Assembly (NCBI GenBank): GCA_964392455.1
Contig: CAYMPG010000014.1
Span: 1 to 47,711 of the forward strand
Length of the DNA: 47,711 nucleotides
Direction of reading: 5' to 3'
Source: SFEL01 sp964392455
GTDB taxonomy: Bacteria > Bacillota > Clostridia > Christensenellales > CAG-138
This document shows, one piece after another, positions 33,058-41,538 of this stretch. Numbering within the stretch: the stretch's first letter is position 1; each line of letters begins with the position of its first letter. The notes under the pieces were generated by a model, which searched no databases, was not told where the DNA came from, and worked only from the letters and a program-made list of their open reading frames with translations. The position numbers and the translations under genes are program-made.

Positions 33058-33080
33058 ATCAACCGACCCCTGAGCCATGT

Positions 33081-35165
33081 CTACACAAACAGCGAGAAGG
33101 ATACGAACAGGGAGCTGAGCAGGCTGGCCACCAGGGAGACCACGGTGATCTGGGTGTTGATGGAGGGGCCGGCGGTATCCTTGAAGGGATCGCCCACGGT
33201 GTCGCCGATGACGGCAGCCTTGTGGGCATCGCTGCCCTTGCCGCCCTCGTTGCCGGCTTCCACGAATTTCTTGGAATTATCCCACAGGCCGCCTGCATTG
33301 GACATGAACAGGGCAAGGAGCAGACCGCTGACGATATTGCCAAGGAGGAAGCCGCCTACGGCCCTGGGGCCGCCTATGAAGCCGACTATTACGGTGGCGA
33401 TTATGGTCATGAGGCCGGCGGGGATAAGCTCCTTAAGGGCGCCTGTGGCGGCAATGTCAATGCACTTGTCATACTCGGGCTTTACGCCGGGCACGCCTTC
33501 CCGGAGGCCCTCAATGGTATTGAACTGGCGGTGTATCTCGGCTACCATGCGCTGGGCGTTTTTATCCACGCCCAGTATCAGCATTGCTGAGAATACGGCG
33601 GGAATGGCTGCGCCTATCATTATGCCAAAGAATACATTGGGATCCATAAGGTCAAAGCCGGTGATGGGAGGCTGGCCGGAGGCCGCAAGAGCCACATTCA
33701 CCTCGGACATGAATGCGCCCAGAAGGGAGATGACCGTAAGGCCCGCTGCGCCAATGGAGAAGCCCTTGGTAACCGCCTTAACGGTATTGCCGGCGCTGTC
33801 CAACTCATCGGCTATGCGTATGGTTTCCTCACCAAGGCCGCCCATTTCCGCAAGGCCACGGGCGTTATCTACGATGGGGCCGTAGGCGTCGTTTGAAATT
33901 ATCATGCCAACTATGGACAGCATGCCCACAGCCGCCATGGATATGCCAAATATGGCGTAGCCATCCCCCATGGGGGCGCACAGCTTGTATGCCACAAGGG
34001 CGGATACCGCAATGCCCACCATGGCGGGGAGAGCGGAGATAAAGCCATAGCTTATGCCGGAAAGCACCGTAAAGGCAGGGCCGGACTGGGAGGCATGGGC
34101 CACCTTGTGAACTATGGGCTTGGTATCATCGGTAAAGTAGTCGGTGGTAATGCCTATGATAACGCCAACCAGCAGGCCGGTGGTGGAGGCGCCCCATATG
34201 CGCCAGGAGAAGCCCTCAAAGATAAGGGTGGCAAGGGCGGTAAGCACCATGAATATGCCGGTGGTAACATAGGTGGAGGAATTGAGGGCGCTGGTGGGGC
34301 TGCCGTTTTTGCCTATGCGGGCAGTGGCTATGCCAAGTATGGAGGCCAGCAGGCCCAGCAGCGCATAGCAGAACACCATGGATACATTATTAAAGCCGCC
34401 GGTAAGCCCCTGGGCTATTACCAGTGCAGAGGCCATTGCGGCAACGTTTGAATCAAACAGGTCTGCGCCCATGCCTGCCACGTCGCCCACGTTATCGCCC
34501 ACATTGTCGGCTATAACGGCAGGGTTGCGGGGATCGTCCTCAGGTATGCCCAGCTCCACCTTGCCGGTAAGGTCAGCAGAAACGTCGGCAGTTTTGGTGA
34601 ATATGCCGCCGCCCGCCTTTGCAAAGAGGGCAAGGGAGCTTGCGCCAAAGGAGAAGCCCAGCAGTATGGAGGCATCCCCCACTATCATGAGCACGGTGGC
34701 CACGCCCAGCAGGGAGCAGCCCACCACTAGCAGGCCCATTACTGCGCCGCCTCTGAAGCCTATGAGGAAGGCGGGCTTTATGCCCTTCTGTGCAGCCTCG
34801 GCGGAGCGGCCATTGGACAGGCTGGCTACCATTACGCCTATCTTGCCCGCTATGGCGGAGAATACGGCGCCCGCTATGAAGGCAAGGGCCATGGAAAGAT
34901 TATCCATCACCCCGCCCTGCCATACGGGAGAGGGGAGAAACAGGAATATGAGCACCGCCACCACTCCTGCAAAGGCGGCCAGCACCTTGTATTCACGGGT
35001 CATAAAGGTATTGGCACCATCCCGTATGAGGGAGGCCACTTCCTCAATGGTCTTGTTTTCCTGGGGCTGGCGCTTTACCCACATATAAAGATACACGGCG
35101 AAGGCAAAGGCAATGACCGCAGTAAGTATACTCAGGCCATAAAAAAGGGAAAGTTGGGGTTCCAT
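33081..35165 (-). CDS. hppA: Membrane-bound ion-translocating pyrophosphatase
   Basis: Uses pyrophosphate hydrolysis to pump H+ or Na+ across the membrane. It has 694 residues with about 16 hydrophobic segments. The catalytic loops are visible: DVSADLTGKVELGIPEDDP, NPAVIADNVGDNVGDVAGMGADLF and, near the C-terminus, SDAHKAAVIGDTVGDPFKDTAGPS. The segment GNTVKAVTKG carries Lys where potassium-dependent enzymes have Ala, so a potassium-independent pump is inferred; ion type is not certain. The ATG at 35165 has GGAGGA upstream; the longer frame runs into the leader. The protein is long-lived-gene-like in codon use. Confidence 0.95.
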   Translation of the reverse strand: MEPQLSLFYGLSILTAVIAFAFAVYLYMWVKRQPQENKTIEEVASLIRDGANTFMTREYKVLAAFAGVVAVLIFLFLPSPVWQGGVMDNLSMALAFIAGAVFSAIAGKIGVMVASLSNGRSAEAAQKGIKPAFLIGFRGGAVMGLLVVGCSLLGVATVLMIVGDASILLGFSFGASSLALFAKAGGGIFTKTADVSADLTGKVELGIPEDDPRNPAVIADNVGDNVGDVAGMGADLFDSNVAAMASALVIAQGLTGGFNNVSMVFCYALLGLLASILGIATARIGKNGSPTSALNSSTYVTTGIFMVLTALATLIFEGFSWRIWGASTTGLLVGVIIGITTDYFTDDTKPIVHKVAHASQSGPAFTVLSGISYGFISALPAMVGIAVSALVAYKLCAPMGDGYAIFGISMAAVGMLSIVGMIISNDAYGPIVDNARGLAEMGGLGEETIRIADELDSAGNTVKAVTKGFSIGAAGLTVISLLGAFMSEVNVALAASGQPPITGFDLMDPNVFFGIMIGAAIPAVFSAMLILGVDKNAQRMVAEIHRQFNTIEGLREGVPGVKPEYDKCIDIAATGALKELIPAGLMTIIATVIVGFIGGPRAVGGFLLGNIVSGLLLALFMSNAGGLWDNSKKFVEAGNEGGKGSDAHKAAVIGDTVGDPFKDTAGPSINTQITVVSLVASLLSSLFVSFSLFV

Positions 35166-35400
35166 AAAAAGATTCCTCCATTCCAAAAAAAATGTTGATT
35201 GGTGAGATATGATACATTCCGGGGCCGCCCCGGCAATAAAAAACAGGACGTGGCCAAAAGCGGCAGCGTCCTGTAGGCATTGAGCTATGCAGCAGTATAT
35301 GGGCTGTGTAGCCGATGACCGAGATAAATCAGGCCACATTGCGCCTGATGACAGACTCCACCACTTATTCGATCATATGATTAGGATAGCACAAAAAAGC
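35166..35400 (-). promoter_or_regulatory. Structured hppA leader with terminator-like attenuator
   Basis: The minus strand before hppA contains, in order, a perfect stem-loop ATCAGGC/GCCTGAT (around 35327-35348), GGCTACACAGCC (35302-35313), a terminator ACAGGACG/CGTCCTGT (35243-35250 with 35267-35274) and six T, then a GC-rich CCGGGG/CCCCGG hairpin (35220-35234). This is the shape of a riboswitch or attenuator, but the class is not recognised. Alternatively the terminator belongs to the upstream DUF896 gene and hppA starts from TTGCCG-16-TATCAT just after it. Confidence 0.4.
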
Positions 35401-35432
35401 ACCGAAGAAAACCAGAATAAAAATAAGAATCG

Positions 35433-35639
35433 CTAATGGATTTTGCGCTCCAGCTTTGTTTTATGGCCCTCATTATCCACCACGTAGGTATTGTCGAGCT
35501 GGGATATAAGGCTCTGGCGGAATTCGTTTATGTATTCCCGGCGAAGGGCCGCCTGCTCCTCCTTTTCCTCAGGGGTGAGCCCCGAGGCTTTTGCCTTGGC
35601 GGCAAGGGCATTTATGCGCTGTATTTTATCGGCTGTCAT
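35433..35639 (-). CDS. DUF896 family small protein (YnzC-like)
   Basis: A 68-residue charged, helical protein. MTADKIQRINALAAKAKAS followed by GLTPEEKEEQAALRREYINEFRQSLISQL-type sequence is diagnostic of DUF896, members of which in Bacillus (YnzC) lie in SOS-related loci but have no firm function. The start is the ATG at 35639. It is preceded by the TfoX-N gene in the same direction, 36 bp away. Confidence 0.88.
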   Translation of the reverse strand: MTADKIQRINALAAKAKASGLTPEEKEEQAALRREYINEFRQSLISQLDNTYVVDNEGHKTKLERKIH

Positions 35640-35675
35640 AGGTATACCTCTGTGAAATATTTATTGCTGTGGGGT

Positions 35676-35993
35676 TTATCTTTTCTTTTGCCGTGGCTCG
35701 GGCAGCTCAGGGTATATGGCTGTGAAAAGTGCCTCAAGGAAGGAGGCATCGTCTGTGTTTTCCACCAGCAGCATATCCTTTGCCCCGGGGTACGGGGCCT
35801 CACGGGGCGCATTGGGCAGCAGGGCAAGGGCTGCGGGCAGCGGCTTTATCAGGAGCCTGTCATCGCACAGATATGCGGCCAGCCTGCCCCGGTAGTATAG
35901 CATATATTCCCCCATCATATAGCGGCTGGTAATATCCTCAAGGCCAGAAAGCTGCTCAAGTATGTATTGCAGATAATCCTTATCCGTGGCCAT
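35676..35993 (-). CDS. TfoX N-terminal domain protein
   Basis: A 105-residue protein with only the TfoX_N domain: SRYMMGEYMLYYRGRLAAYL, DDRLLIKPLPAA and PYPGAKDMLLVEN, ending in a basic EPRQKKR tail. Full TfoX/Sxy proteins regulate competence in Proteobacteria; stand-alone domains are common in Firmicutes and their role is unknown. The ATG at 35993 is preceded by AGGAGG; the longer frame to 36173 overlaps the divergent nudC. Confidence 0.83.
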   Translation of the reverse strand: MATDKDYLQYILEQLSGLEDITSRYMMGEYMLYYRGRLAAYLCDDRLLIKPLPAALALLPNAPREAPYPGAKDMLLVENTDDASFLEALFTAIYPELPEPRQKKR

Positions 35994-36134
35994 GGCCGTC
36001 CTCCTGTTTATGGGTACATATAAATGATAACACAGGCCCGCCTCCCGCCGCAACAGGGCCCGTCCCACTTTACACAGGGCGCAAAAAAATGTATCCTTTT
36101 GTAAGATAATGTTTATAAAAGGAGCGCAGAGCAT

Positions 36135-37007
36135 ATGCTTCAGGATATTTCCCACGGCAGGCTGGATAATCAATACAGGCGGTGCCTTCCCGGGCCGGAT
36201 GACCCGGTGATATGCATCAGGGGCAGGGATATACTGCTCCGCCGGGATGAGGAGGGCAGGCTGAATCTTCCGATATGGAGGCAGGTAGAAAGCTGGAGCG
36301 CCGACTGGGAAAGGTGGCTGGAGCAGAGCACGGAGTTTGCCTTTTCCATGCAGGAAAGGAACTATTTTCTCTTTATGGGTGAGGCGGGAGAGGCCGGAGA
36401 GGGCTTTGAATACCTGCCCGCAGCCACCCTGCGGGAGCTGCCCTCAAAGGACGTTTGCTTTGCCTGCATGACGGGCTGGCATATATACTGCTGGTACAGG
36501 GCAAACCGCTTCTGCGGCTGCTGCGGCCAAAGAACTATTCACGATAATCGTGAGCGGATGATGCGCTGCCCCGCCTGCGGCAATATGATATTCCCCCGCA
36601 TAGCCCCTGCGGTGATAATAGGCCTTATCGACGGGAACAGGATACTGATGAGCCAGTATGCAAACAGGAGCTATAAGCGCTACGCCCTCCTTGCAGGCTT
36701 TATAGAGGTGGGCGAAACCGCCGAGGAGGCTGTGGCCCGGGAGGTGATGGAGGAGGTGGGCCTGAGGGTAAAAAACATCCGCTACTATGGCAGCCAGCCC
36801 TGGGGCATAGCCGGAAACCTTTCCCTTGGCTACTTCTGCGAGCTGGATGGCAGCGACAGTATTCGCCTTGATGAAAACGAGCTTGCCATGGCAGACTGGT
36901 ATCACAGGGATAGCTTTCCCGCCCAGGATGACGGCATAAGCCTTACCCGGGAAATGATGCGGGTATTTGCAGAGGGCCGTGTGCCGGGCTGCACAGCAGA
37001 AAAGTAA
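36135..37007 (+). CDS. nudC: NADH pyrophosphatase (NUDIX, zinc-ribbon type)
   Basis: Hydrolyses NAD(H) to NMN(H) and AMP, and in some bacteria removes NAD caps from RNA. It has 290 residues: variable N-terminal domain (about 1-105), a zinc ribbon with C127, C130, C145 and C148, and a NUDIX domain with the box GFIEVGETAEEAVAREVMEE (about 188-207) and the NudC-specific SQPW motif (about 220-223). Normally SQPW is followed by PFPxS; here it is followed by GIAGN, a small departure. AGGAG lies about ten bases before the ATG. A terminator follows. Confidence 0.92.
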   Translation: MLQDISHGRLDNQYRRCLPGPDDPVICIRGRDILLRRDEEGRLNLPIWRQVESWSADWERWLEQSTEFAFSMQERNYFLFMGEAGEAGEGFEYLPAATLRELPSKDVCFACMTGWHIYCWYRANRFCGCCGQRTIHDNRERMMRCPACGNMIFPRIAPAVIIGLIDGNRILMSQYANRSYKRYALLAGFIEVGETAEEAVAREVMEEVGLRVKNIRYYGSQPWGIAGNLSLGYFCELDGSDSIRLDENELAMADWYHRDSFPAQDDGISLTREMMRVFAEGRVPGCTAEK

Positions 37008-37032
37008 CATATAATATTAATATAAAACTGCA

Positions 37033-37070
37033 AAGGCCTCCGCCCCCATATTGGGAGCAGAGGCTTTTTT
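37033..37070. terminator. Bidirectional terminator between nudC and the aldo/keto reductase
   Basis: GCCTC (37036-37040) pairs with GAGGC (37060-37064), with an inner CCC/GGG arm; six T on the plus strand and an A-rich arm for the opposite direction. Confidence 0.6.
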
Positions 37071-37084
37071 GCTTTACAGGCCTG

Positions 37085-38257
37085 TCAATACAGCCTGAGC
37101 CACTGTATGAATTTGCGGGCCACAGTATAGGCGGGGCCCTCCAGCTCCTTTGCTGCGTTCTTCAGCTCTGAGCGTATGGCTATGCCCTGGGGGCAATGCT
37201 GCTCGCACTTGCCGCAGCCAATGCAGTTTGATGCGGCAGAGCTGGTCTTACGCATGGCGGTACACATAAGGTAATCCCTCTTGGCCCGTATGCGGCCCTC
37301 TGTGCCCAGGGTATTGTAGGCAGAAAATACCCCCGGTATATCCACTCCCCTTGGGCAGGGGGTGCAGTAGCCGCAGCCGGTGCAGCCCACCTTTACCTTT
37401 TCCCGTATGGCCTGCACCACCTCGGAGAGCATTTCCCTGTCCTTATCCGTAAGCTGGCCGGGCTGGGCAGCGGAGGCCGTGGCAATGTTATCCTTAAGCA
37501 TATCCATGGAGTTCATGCCGGAAAGCACGCAGGTTATTTCCGGCTGATCCCACAGCCACCTGAATGACCACTGGGCAGGGGTGTAGGCCGTGGCGGCAAA
37601 TAGCTTTTCCGCCTTCTGTGGCAGGCTCCTTACCAGCCTGCCGCCCCTGAGTGGCTCCATTATTATAACTGCAAGGCCCTTTTTGCTGGCGTATTCCAGT
37701 CCACGCCTGCCCGCCTGTGAGTGCTCATCCAGATAGTTATACTGTATCTGGGCAAAGTCCCATGGGTATGCATCCACCAGCCTGCAGAACATATCGGAAT
37801 TTCCATGATAGGAAAAGCCCGCCTGTCTTATGGCGCCTGAGCTCTTTTTCTGCTCCAGCCATTCCTCTATGCCCATTGCCCTGAGCTTCTCCCAGGTGTC
37901 TATATCGTTGAGCATATGCATAAGGTAATAATCCACATGGTCTGTACGCAGGCGGGCAAGATGCTCATCAAAGTACTTATCCAGCCCCTCACGGCTGCGT
38001 ATAAGGTAATGGGGCAGCTTGGTGGCGATATTCACCCTGCTCCTCAGGCCGTTCTTTTCCAATATTTCCCCCAGGGCCGCCTCGCTTCCCGGGTATATGT
38101 AGGCGGTATCAAAGTAATTTACCCCCGCCTCAATGGCGTAAAGTATCTCCCGCTCAGTCTCCTGCATATCTATGCGGCCGCCCTTGCGGGGAAAGCGCAT
38201 ACAGCCGAAGCCCAGTGCGGAGATGGGGTTATTGTGCTTATCGTATCTGTACAGCAT
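37085..38257 (-). CDS. Aldo/keto reductase with C-terminal 2x[4Fe-4S] ferredoxin domain
   Basis: A 390-residue cytosolic oxidoreductase. The N-terminal TIM barrel (about 1-285) carries the aldo/keto reductase tetrad D50, Y55, K80 and H114 (FDTAYIY, ATKLP, YLMHM). The C-terminal domain (about 290-390) has two iron-sulfur motifs, CTGCGYCTPCP and CIGCGKCEQHCP, so electrons probably come from or pass to ferredoxin rather than only NADPH. Family members of this clostridial type have unassigned substrates. AAAGGAG precedes the ATG at 38257. It is monocistronic. Confidence 0.9.
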   Translation of the reverse strand: MLYRYDKHNNPISALGFGCMRFPRKGGRIDMQETEREILYAIEAGVNYFDTAYIYPGSEAALGEILEKNGLRSRVNIATKLPHYLIRSREGLDKYFDEHLARLRTDHVDYYLMHMLNDIDTWEKLRAMGIEEWLEQKKSSGAIRQAGFSYHGNSDMFCRLVDAYPWDFAQIQYNYLDEHSQAGRRGLEYASKKGLAVIIMEPLRGGRLVRSLPQKAEKLFAATAYTPAQWSFRWLWDQPEITCVLSGMNSMDMLKDNIATASAAQPGQLTDKDREMLSEVVQAIREKVKVGCTGCGYCTPCPRGVDIPGVFSAYNTLGTEGRIRAKRDYLMCTAMRKTSSAASNCIGCGKCEQHCPQGIAIRSELKNAAKELEGPAYTVARKFIQWLRLY

Positions 38258-38460
38258 GGCAGGCTCCTTTTGGTATATTTAAAAATTGACGGGCGGCAGT
38301 CGCCGCACCTCTCCCATTAACTATAACGCACCTGCCCCTCCGGCGCAACGATTTGCATTTAAATCCTTGACGAAGCGGGTGAAAAGGCAGTACCCTAAAG
38401 GGAAAGAGAAAAGCATCATCGCCCCCATAAATCAAATGATTTTCCAAGGAGGATAGTCAC

Positions 38461-39612
38461 ATGAGTGAAAACACCGGAATGATACAGCTTGAGCTGGGAG
38501 ATACCGCCGTTACCGTGGCTGAGCAGCCCCAGCAGGAGCTTGCTGCCCTGCCCCCAATGCTGGAAAACGTTACCGCTATTTACACCGAGCAGGCTGGCCT
38601 TACCGAGGCCGAGCTGAAGGCGGTGGAGGATTTTTCCGAGAAGATAGACCTTACTGATTCCGGCATAGTGCTTCAGTACGGAGCGGCCTGCCAGAAAAAG
38701 ATAGCCTCATTCTCAGACAGCGCCCTGGATGGCGTCCGCACAAAGGACCTTGGTGCGGCAGGGGATATGATAGTAGACCTTATGGCGGAGCTTAAGGGCT
38801 TCTCCACCGAGGAAAAGAGCGGCTTTTTCGGCCTTTTCAAAAAGGCAGGCAATGAGCTTACCCGCATGAAGGCCCGCTATGACAAGGCCGAGGTAAATGT
38901 AAACCGCATCACCGAGGTGCTGGAGGGCCACCAGAATCAGCTCCTTACAGATATAGTGATGCTGGATAAAATGTACGAAATGAACCTTACCTACTTCCGG
39001 GAGCTTACCATGTACATCATGGCGGGCAAAAAGAAGCTGGAAAAGGAGCGGGCCACCACCCTTGTGGAAATGAAGGCCGCAGCAGAGGCCTCCGGCCAGG
39101 CTCAGGATGCCCAGGCAGCAAATGACTTTGCCTCCATGTGCGACAGGTTTGAAAAGAAGCTCCACGATCTGGAGCTCACCCGCACCATAAGCATACAGAT
39201 GGCCCCCCAGATACGCCTCATACAGAATGGCGATACCCTCATGGCGGAAAAGATACAATCCACCATCAACAATACCATCCCCCTGTGGAAAAACCAGATG
39301 GTGCTTGCCCTTGGCATGGCAAATTCCCAGCAGGCAATGGAGGCCCAGCAGGCTGTAAACGCCATGACAAACGAGCTGCTCATGAAGAACGCCGAGGCCC
39401 TTAAGGAGGGCGCAATAGGCATCGCCACCGAGAGCGAAAAGAGCATAGTGGATATTGAGACCGTAAAGCACACCAATGAGCAGCTTATAGCCACCCTTGA
39501 CGAGGTGCTCCGCATACAGGATGAGGGCAGGCAGAAGCGCCGTGCCGCAGAGGCGGAGATAGGCCGCATTGAGGGCGAGCTCAAGGCAAAGCTGCTGGAT
39601 ATCCGTGGCTGA
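38461..39612 (+). CDS. telA: Toxic anion resistance protein TelA/KlaA family
   Basis: A 383-residue coiled-coil-rich cytosolic protein. Seen: FSEKIDLTDSGIVLQYG, FFGLFKKAGNELTRMKARYDK (a segment typical of TelA), and IRLIQNGDTLMAEKIQSTINNTIPLWKNQ, the family core. Members of the family are associated with tellurite and envelope-stress resistance. GGAGGATAGTCAC precedes the ATG. A plausible promoter TTGACG-18-TACCCT lies at 38367-38396. It is followed 24 bp later by xpaC, the same pair as Bacillus yaaN-xpaC but in swapped order. Confidence 0.88.
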   Translation: MSENTGMIQLELGDTAVTVAEQPQQELAALPPMLENVTAIYTEQAGLTEAELKAVEDFSEKIDLTDSGIVLQYGAACQKKIASFSDSALDGVRTKDLGAAGDMIVDLMAELKGFSTEEKSGFFGLFKKAGNELTRMKARYDKAEVNVNRITEVLEGHQNQLLTDIVMLDKMYEMNLTYFRELTMYIMAGKKKLEKERATTLVEMKAAAEASGQAQDAQAANDFASMCDRFEKKLHDLELTRTISIQMAPQIRLIQNGDTLMAEKIQSTINNTIPLWKNQMVLALGMANSQQAMEAQQAVNAMTNELLMKNAEALKEGAIGIATESEKSIVDIETVKHTNEQLIATLDEVLRIQDEGRQKRRAAEAEIGRIEGELKAKLLDIRG

Positions 39613-39636
39613 TGCCCATAGAAAGAGGAAAACACC

Positions 39637-40299
39637 ATGGGAGATAACCGTTCACGGTTTACGTGGATAGGCGGGCTGCTGGGCTGTGCGGCGCTGCTTT
39701 TGCTGGGAAGGAGCTTCTTCCCCTCCATACTGAGGGTAATACTCACCGTTGCAGCCATAGGGCTGCTGGTGATAGTGGCTGTAATTGCGGTATTCGTCAT
39801 CAGGGCCATACAAAAGTCAAATACTCCAGAGGCCGCCGCAAAGCGGGAGCAGGACAGCATACTTGCAAAGGGCCGCAGCCACCTTATGAAGCTCAGGAGC
39901 ATGACAATGTCCATAAAGGATGAGCAGGTGCGCGCCATAAGCGGCCAGATATGTGCCACTGTGGACAGCATACTCAAGACCCTTAAGTCCCAGCCGGAGG
40001 ATATACCGACGGTGCGTCAGTTTTTCAATTATTACCTGCCTACCATGGGCAGCATACTTACAAGGTTTGTAAAGGTGGAGCAGAGCGGCGTACCCATGGA
40101 GGACATTACTGCCAACGCCATCTCCTGCCTTACCGACATAAATACCGCCATGGAGCGCCAGTATAAAAACCTGTTTGATAACGATGTGCTGGATCTTTCC
40201 GTGGAAATGGAGGCGCTGGCCCTTGCCTGCCGCAGAGACGGTCTCATACCCGACGGCGGCCCGGAGGCAGGAGGAACGCCTGTAAACCTTACCCTGTAA
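39637..40299 (+). CDS. xpaC: XpaC family membrane protein
   Basis: A 220-residue protein with two N-terminal membrane segments (about 9-28 and 33-56) and a cytosolic helical domain resembling XpaC: RSHLMKLRSMTMSIKDEQVR, FFNYYLPTMGSIL and ISCLTDINTAMERQYKNLFDNDVLDLSVEMEALA-type sequence. Historically named for phosphatase activity on an indicator dye, its real role is unknown, but it always accompanies TelA. The start has AGAGGAAAACACC before it. It is the second gene of the telA-xpaC operon, with a terminator 18 bp later. Confidence 0.85.
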   Translation: MGDNRSRFTWIGGLLGCAALLLLGRSFFPSILRVILTVAAIGLLVIVAVIAVFVIRAIQKSNTPEAAAKREQDSILAKGRSHLMKLRSMTMSIKDEQVRAISGQICATVDSILKTLKSQPEDIPTVRQFFNYYLPTMGSILTRFVKVEQSGVPMEDITANAISCLTDINTAMERQYKNLFDNDVLDLSVEMEALALACRRDGLIPDGGPEAGGTPVNLTL

Positions 40300-40317
40300 A
40301 GCTAAAAATCGCAGCAT

Positions 40318-40346
40318 AAAAGCCTCCCAAATAAGGGAGGCTTTTT
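40318..40346 (+). terminator. Terminator of telA-xpaC
   Basis: Perfect 11-bp stem (40318-40328 with 40335-40345) and T-run, loop AAATAA. Confidence 0.85.
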
Positions 40347-40485
40347 ATATTCCCATCCTTTGCCGCCCGGGAGCAAAATGGCAGGAGGCAAAGGCTGAAA
40401 AGAGGCGAATAAGAGGCCACGGGCCACTTTTTTGACCACGCCTTCCGTTTCATACTTATTTCACATTTTTGCCGGGCAGAGAAGA

Positions 40486-40515
40486 TTGACGGCGGGGTGG
40501 AAAGTCCATTATAAT
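40486..40515 (+). promoter_or_regulatory. Sigma-A promoter of degV
   Basis: TTGACG (40486-40491), 18-bp spacer, perfect TATAAT (40510-40515), 54 bp before the ATG. Confidence 0.6.
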
Positions 40516-40569
40516 TACAAAGATTAAAATTTTATTAAAATAGCGACCTGGCGGCAAAGAAAGGTAAAT

Positions 40570-41418
40570 ATGGCAAACAGTGTCATCATAGCCAGCGACA
40601 GCACTACAGACCTGCCTGCTGAGCTTATAGAAAAATATCAGATAAAAATACTCCCCCTTGGCATTACCCTTGGGAACAGGCTGTATACCGACGGGGTAGA
40701 TATAAACCCGGATATGATATACGCTCACTTTGATGCCACGGGAGAGCTGCCAAAGACCTCTGCGGTGAATACCGCCCAGTGCCATGAGTTTTTTAGCAAG
40801 TATACGGCAGGCGGCAGCTCCATGGTATTCTTCACCATAAGCGCAGAAATGTCCAGCACCTATGCAAATGCCCTGCTTGCCGCAAAGAGCTTTGACAATG
40901 TATTCGTGGTGGATACCCGAAGCCTTTCCACAGGCGGCGGCCTTATTGTTACTGCGGCGGCAAGGATGGCCCAGAGGGGCATGGAGGCCGGGGAGATAGC
41001 CTGCGCCTGTGCCGAGCTTACTGATAGGGTGCACGCTTCCTTTGTGGTGGATGACCTTACCTTCCTCTATAAGGGCGGGCGCTGCTCCGCCGTTGCGGCG
41101 ATAGGGGCAAACCTTGTGCAGATAAAGCCCCGCATAGCCCTTTCCGGCGGCAGGATGTGGGTAAGCAAAAAATACCGGGGCAGCTTTGCCGCAGTGCTGA
41201 AGAAATACACAGCCGAGCTTATTGAGGAGGCCCGGGGCATAGGCGATGGCCCCATATTCATAAATCATGCAGGCTGCGATGAAAGCATAGTGGCCCAGTG
41301 TACTGCCCAGGTGCGGGAGGCATTTCCGGAGGCTGAGATAATCCATACCCGGGCAGGCTGTACCATATCCTCCCATTGCGGAAAAAATACCCTTGGCATA
41401 ATGTTCATTAAGATGTAA
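40570..41418 (+). CDS. DegV family fatty-acid-binding protein
   Basis: A 282-residue cytosolic protein of the DegV fold that binds a fatty acid; some members (FakB) present it to the kinase FakA. Seen: IASDSTTDLPAELI at the N-terminus, LPKTSAVN, FFTISAEMSSTYANA, VDTRSLSTGGG, DDLTFLYKGGRCSAV (TGRCS-type ligand loop), and the C-terminal SSHCGKNTLGIMF. FakA is not in this window. AAAGG stands about seven bases before the ATG. It is monocistronic, with a weak hairpin (around 41437-41466) at its 3' end. Confidence 0.9.
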   Translation: MANSVIIASDSTTDLPAELIEKYQIKILPLGITLGNRLYTDGVDINPDMIYAHFDATGELPKTSAVNTAQCHEFFSKYTAGGSSMVFFTISAEMSSTYANALLAAKSFDNVFVVDTRSLSTGGGLIVTAAARMAQRGMEAGEIACACAELTDRVHASFVVDDLTFLYKGGRCSAVAAIGANLVQIKPRIALSGGRMWVSKKYRGSFAAVLKKYTAELIEEARGIGDGPIFINHAGCDESIVAQCTAQVREAFPEAEIIHTRAGCTISSHCGKNTLGIMFIKM

Positions 41419-41436
41419 AATATAGCTGACTCACAT

Positions 41437-41466
41437 GGCGCGCGGGTTTTTCCGGGCGTCTTTTTA
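41437..41466 (+). terminator. Weak terminator after degV
   Basis: Imperfect GGCGCGCGG/CCGGGCGTC stem with T5 loop, then TTTTTATATTTT. Confidence 0.45.
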
Positions 41467-41538
41467 TATTTTGCCGGTATGGCGCAGGCTTGCCCCGGGA
41501 CAGAATATGCCCGTATAGCTTTAAGAAAGGAGCCACCC

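Noticed and set aside
41479..41538. Longer start for the Y-family polymerase
   Set aside because: Twenty extra codons without family conservation; the ATG at 41539 has a good Shine-Dalgarno.
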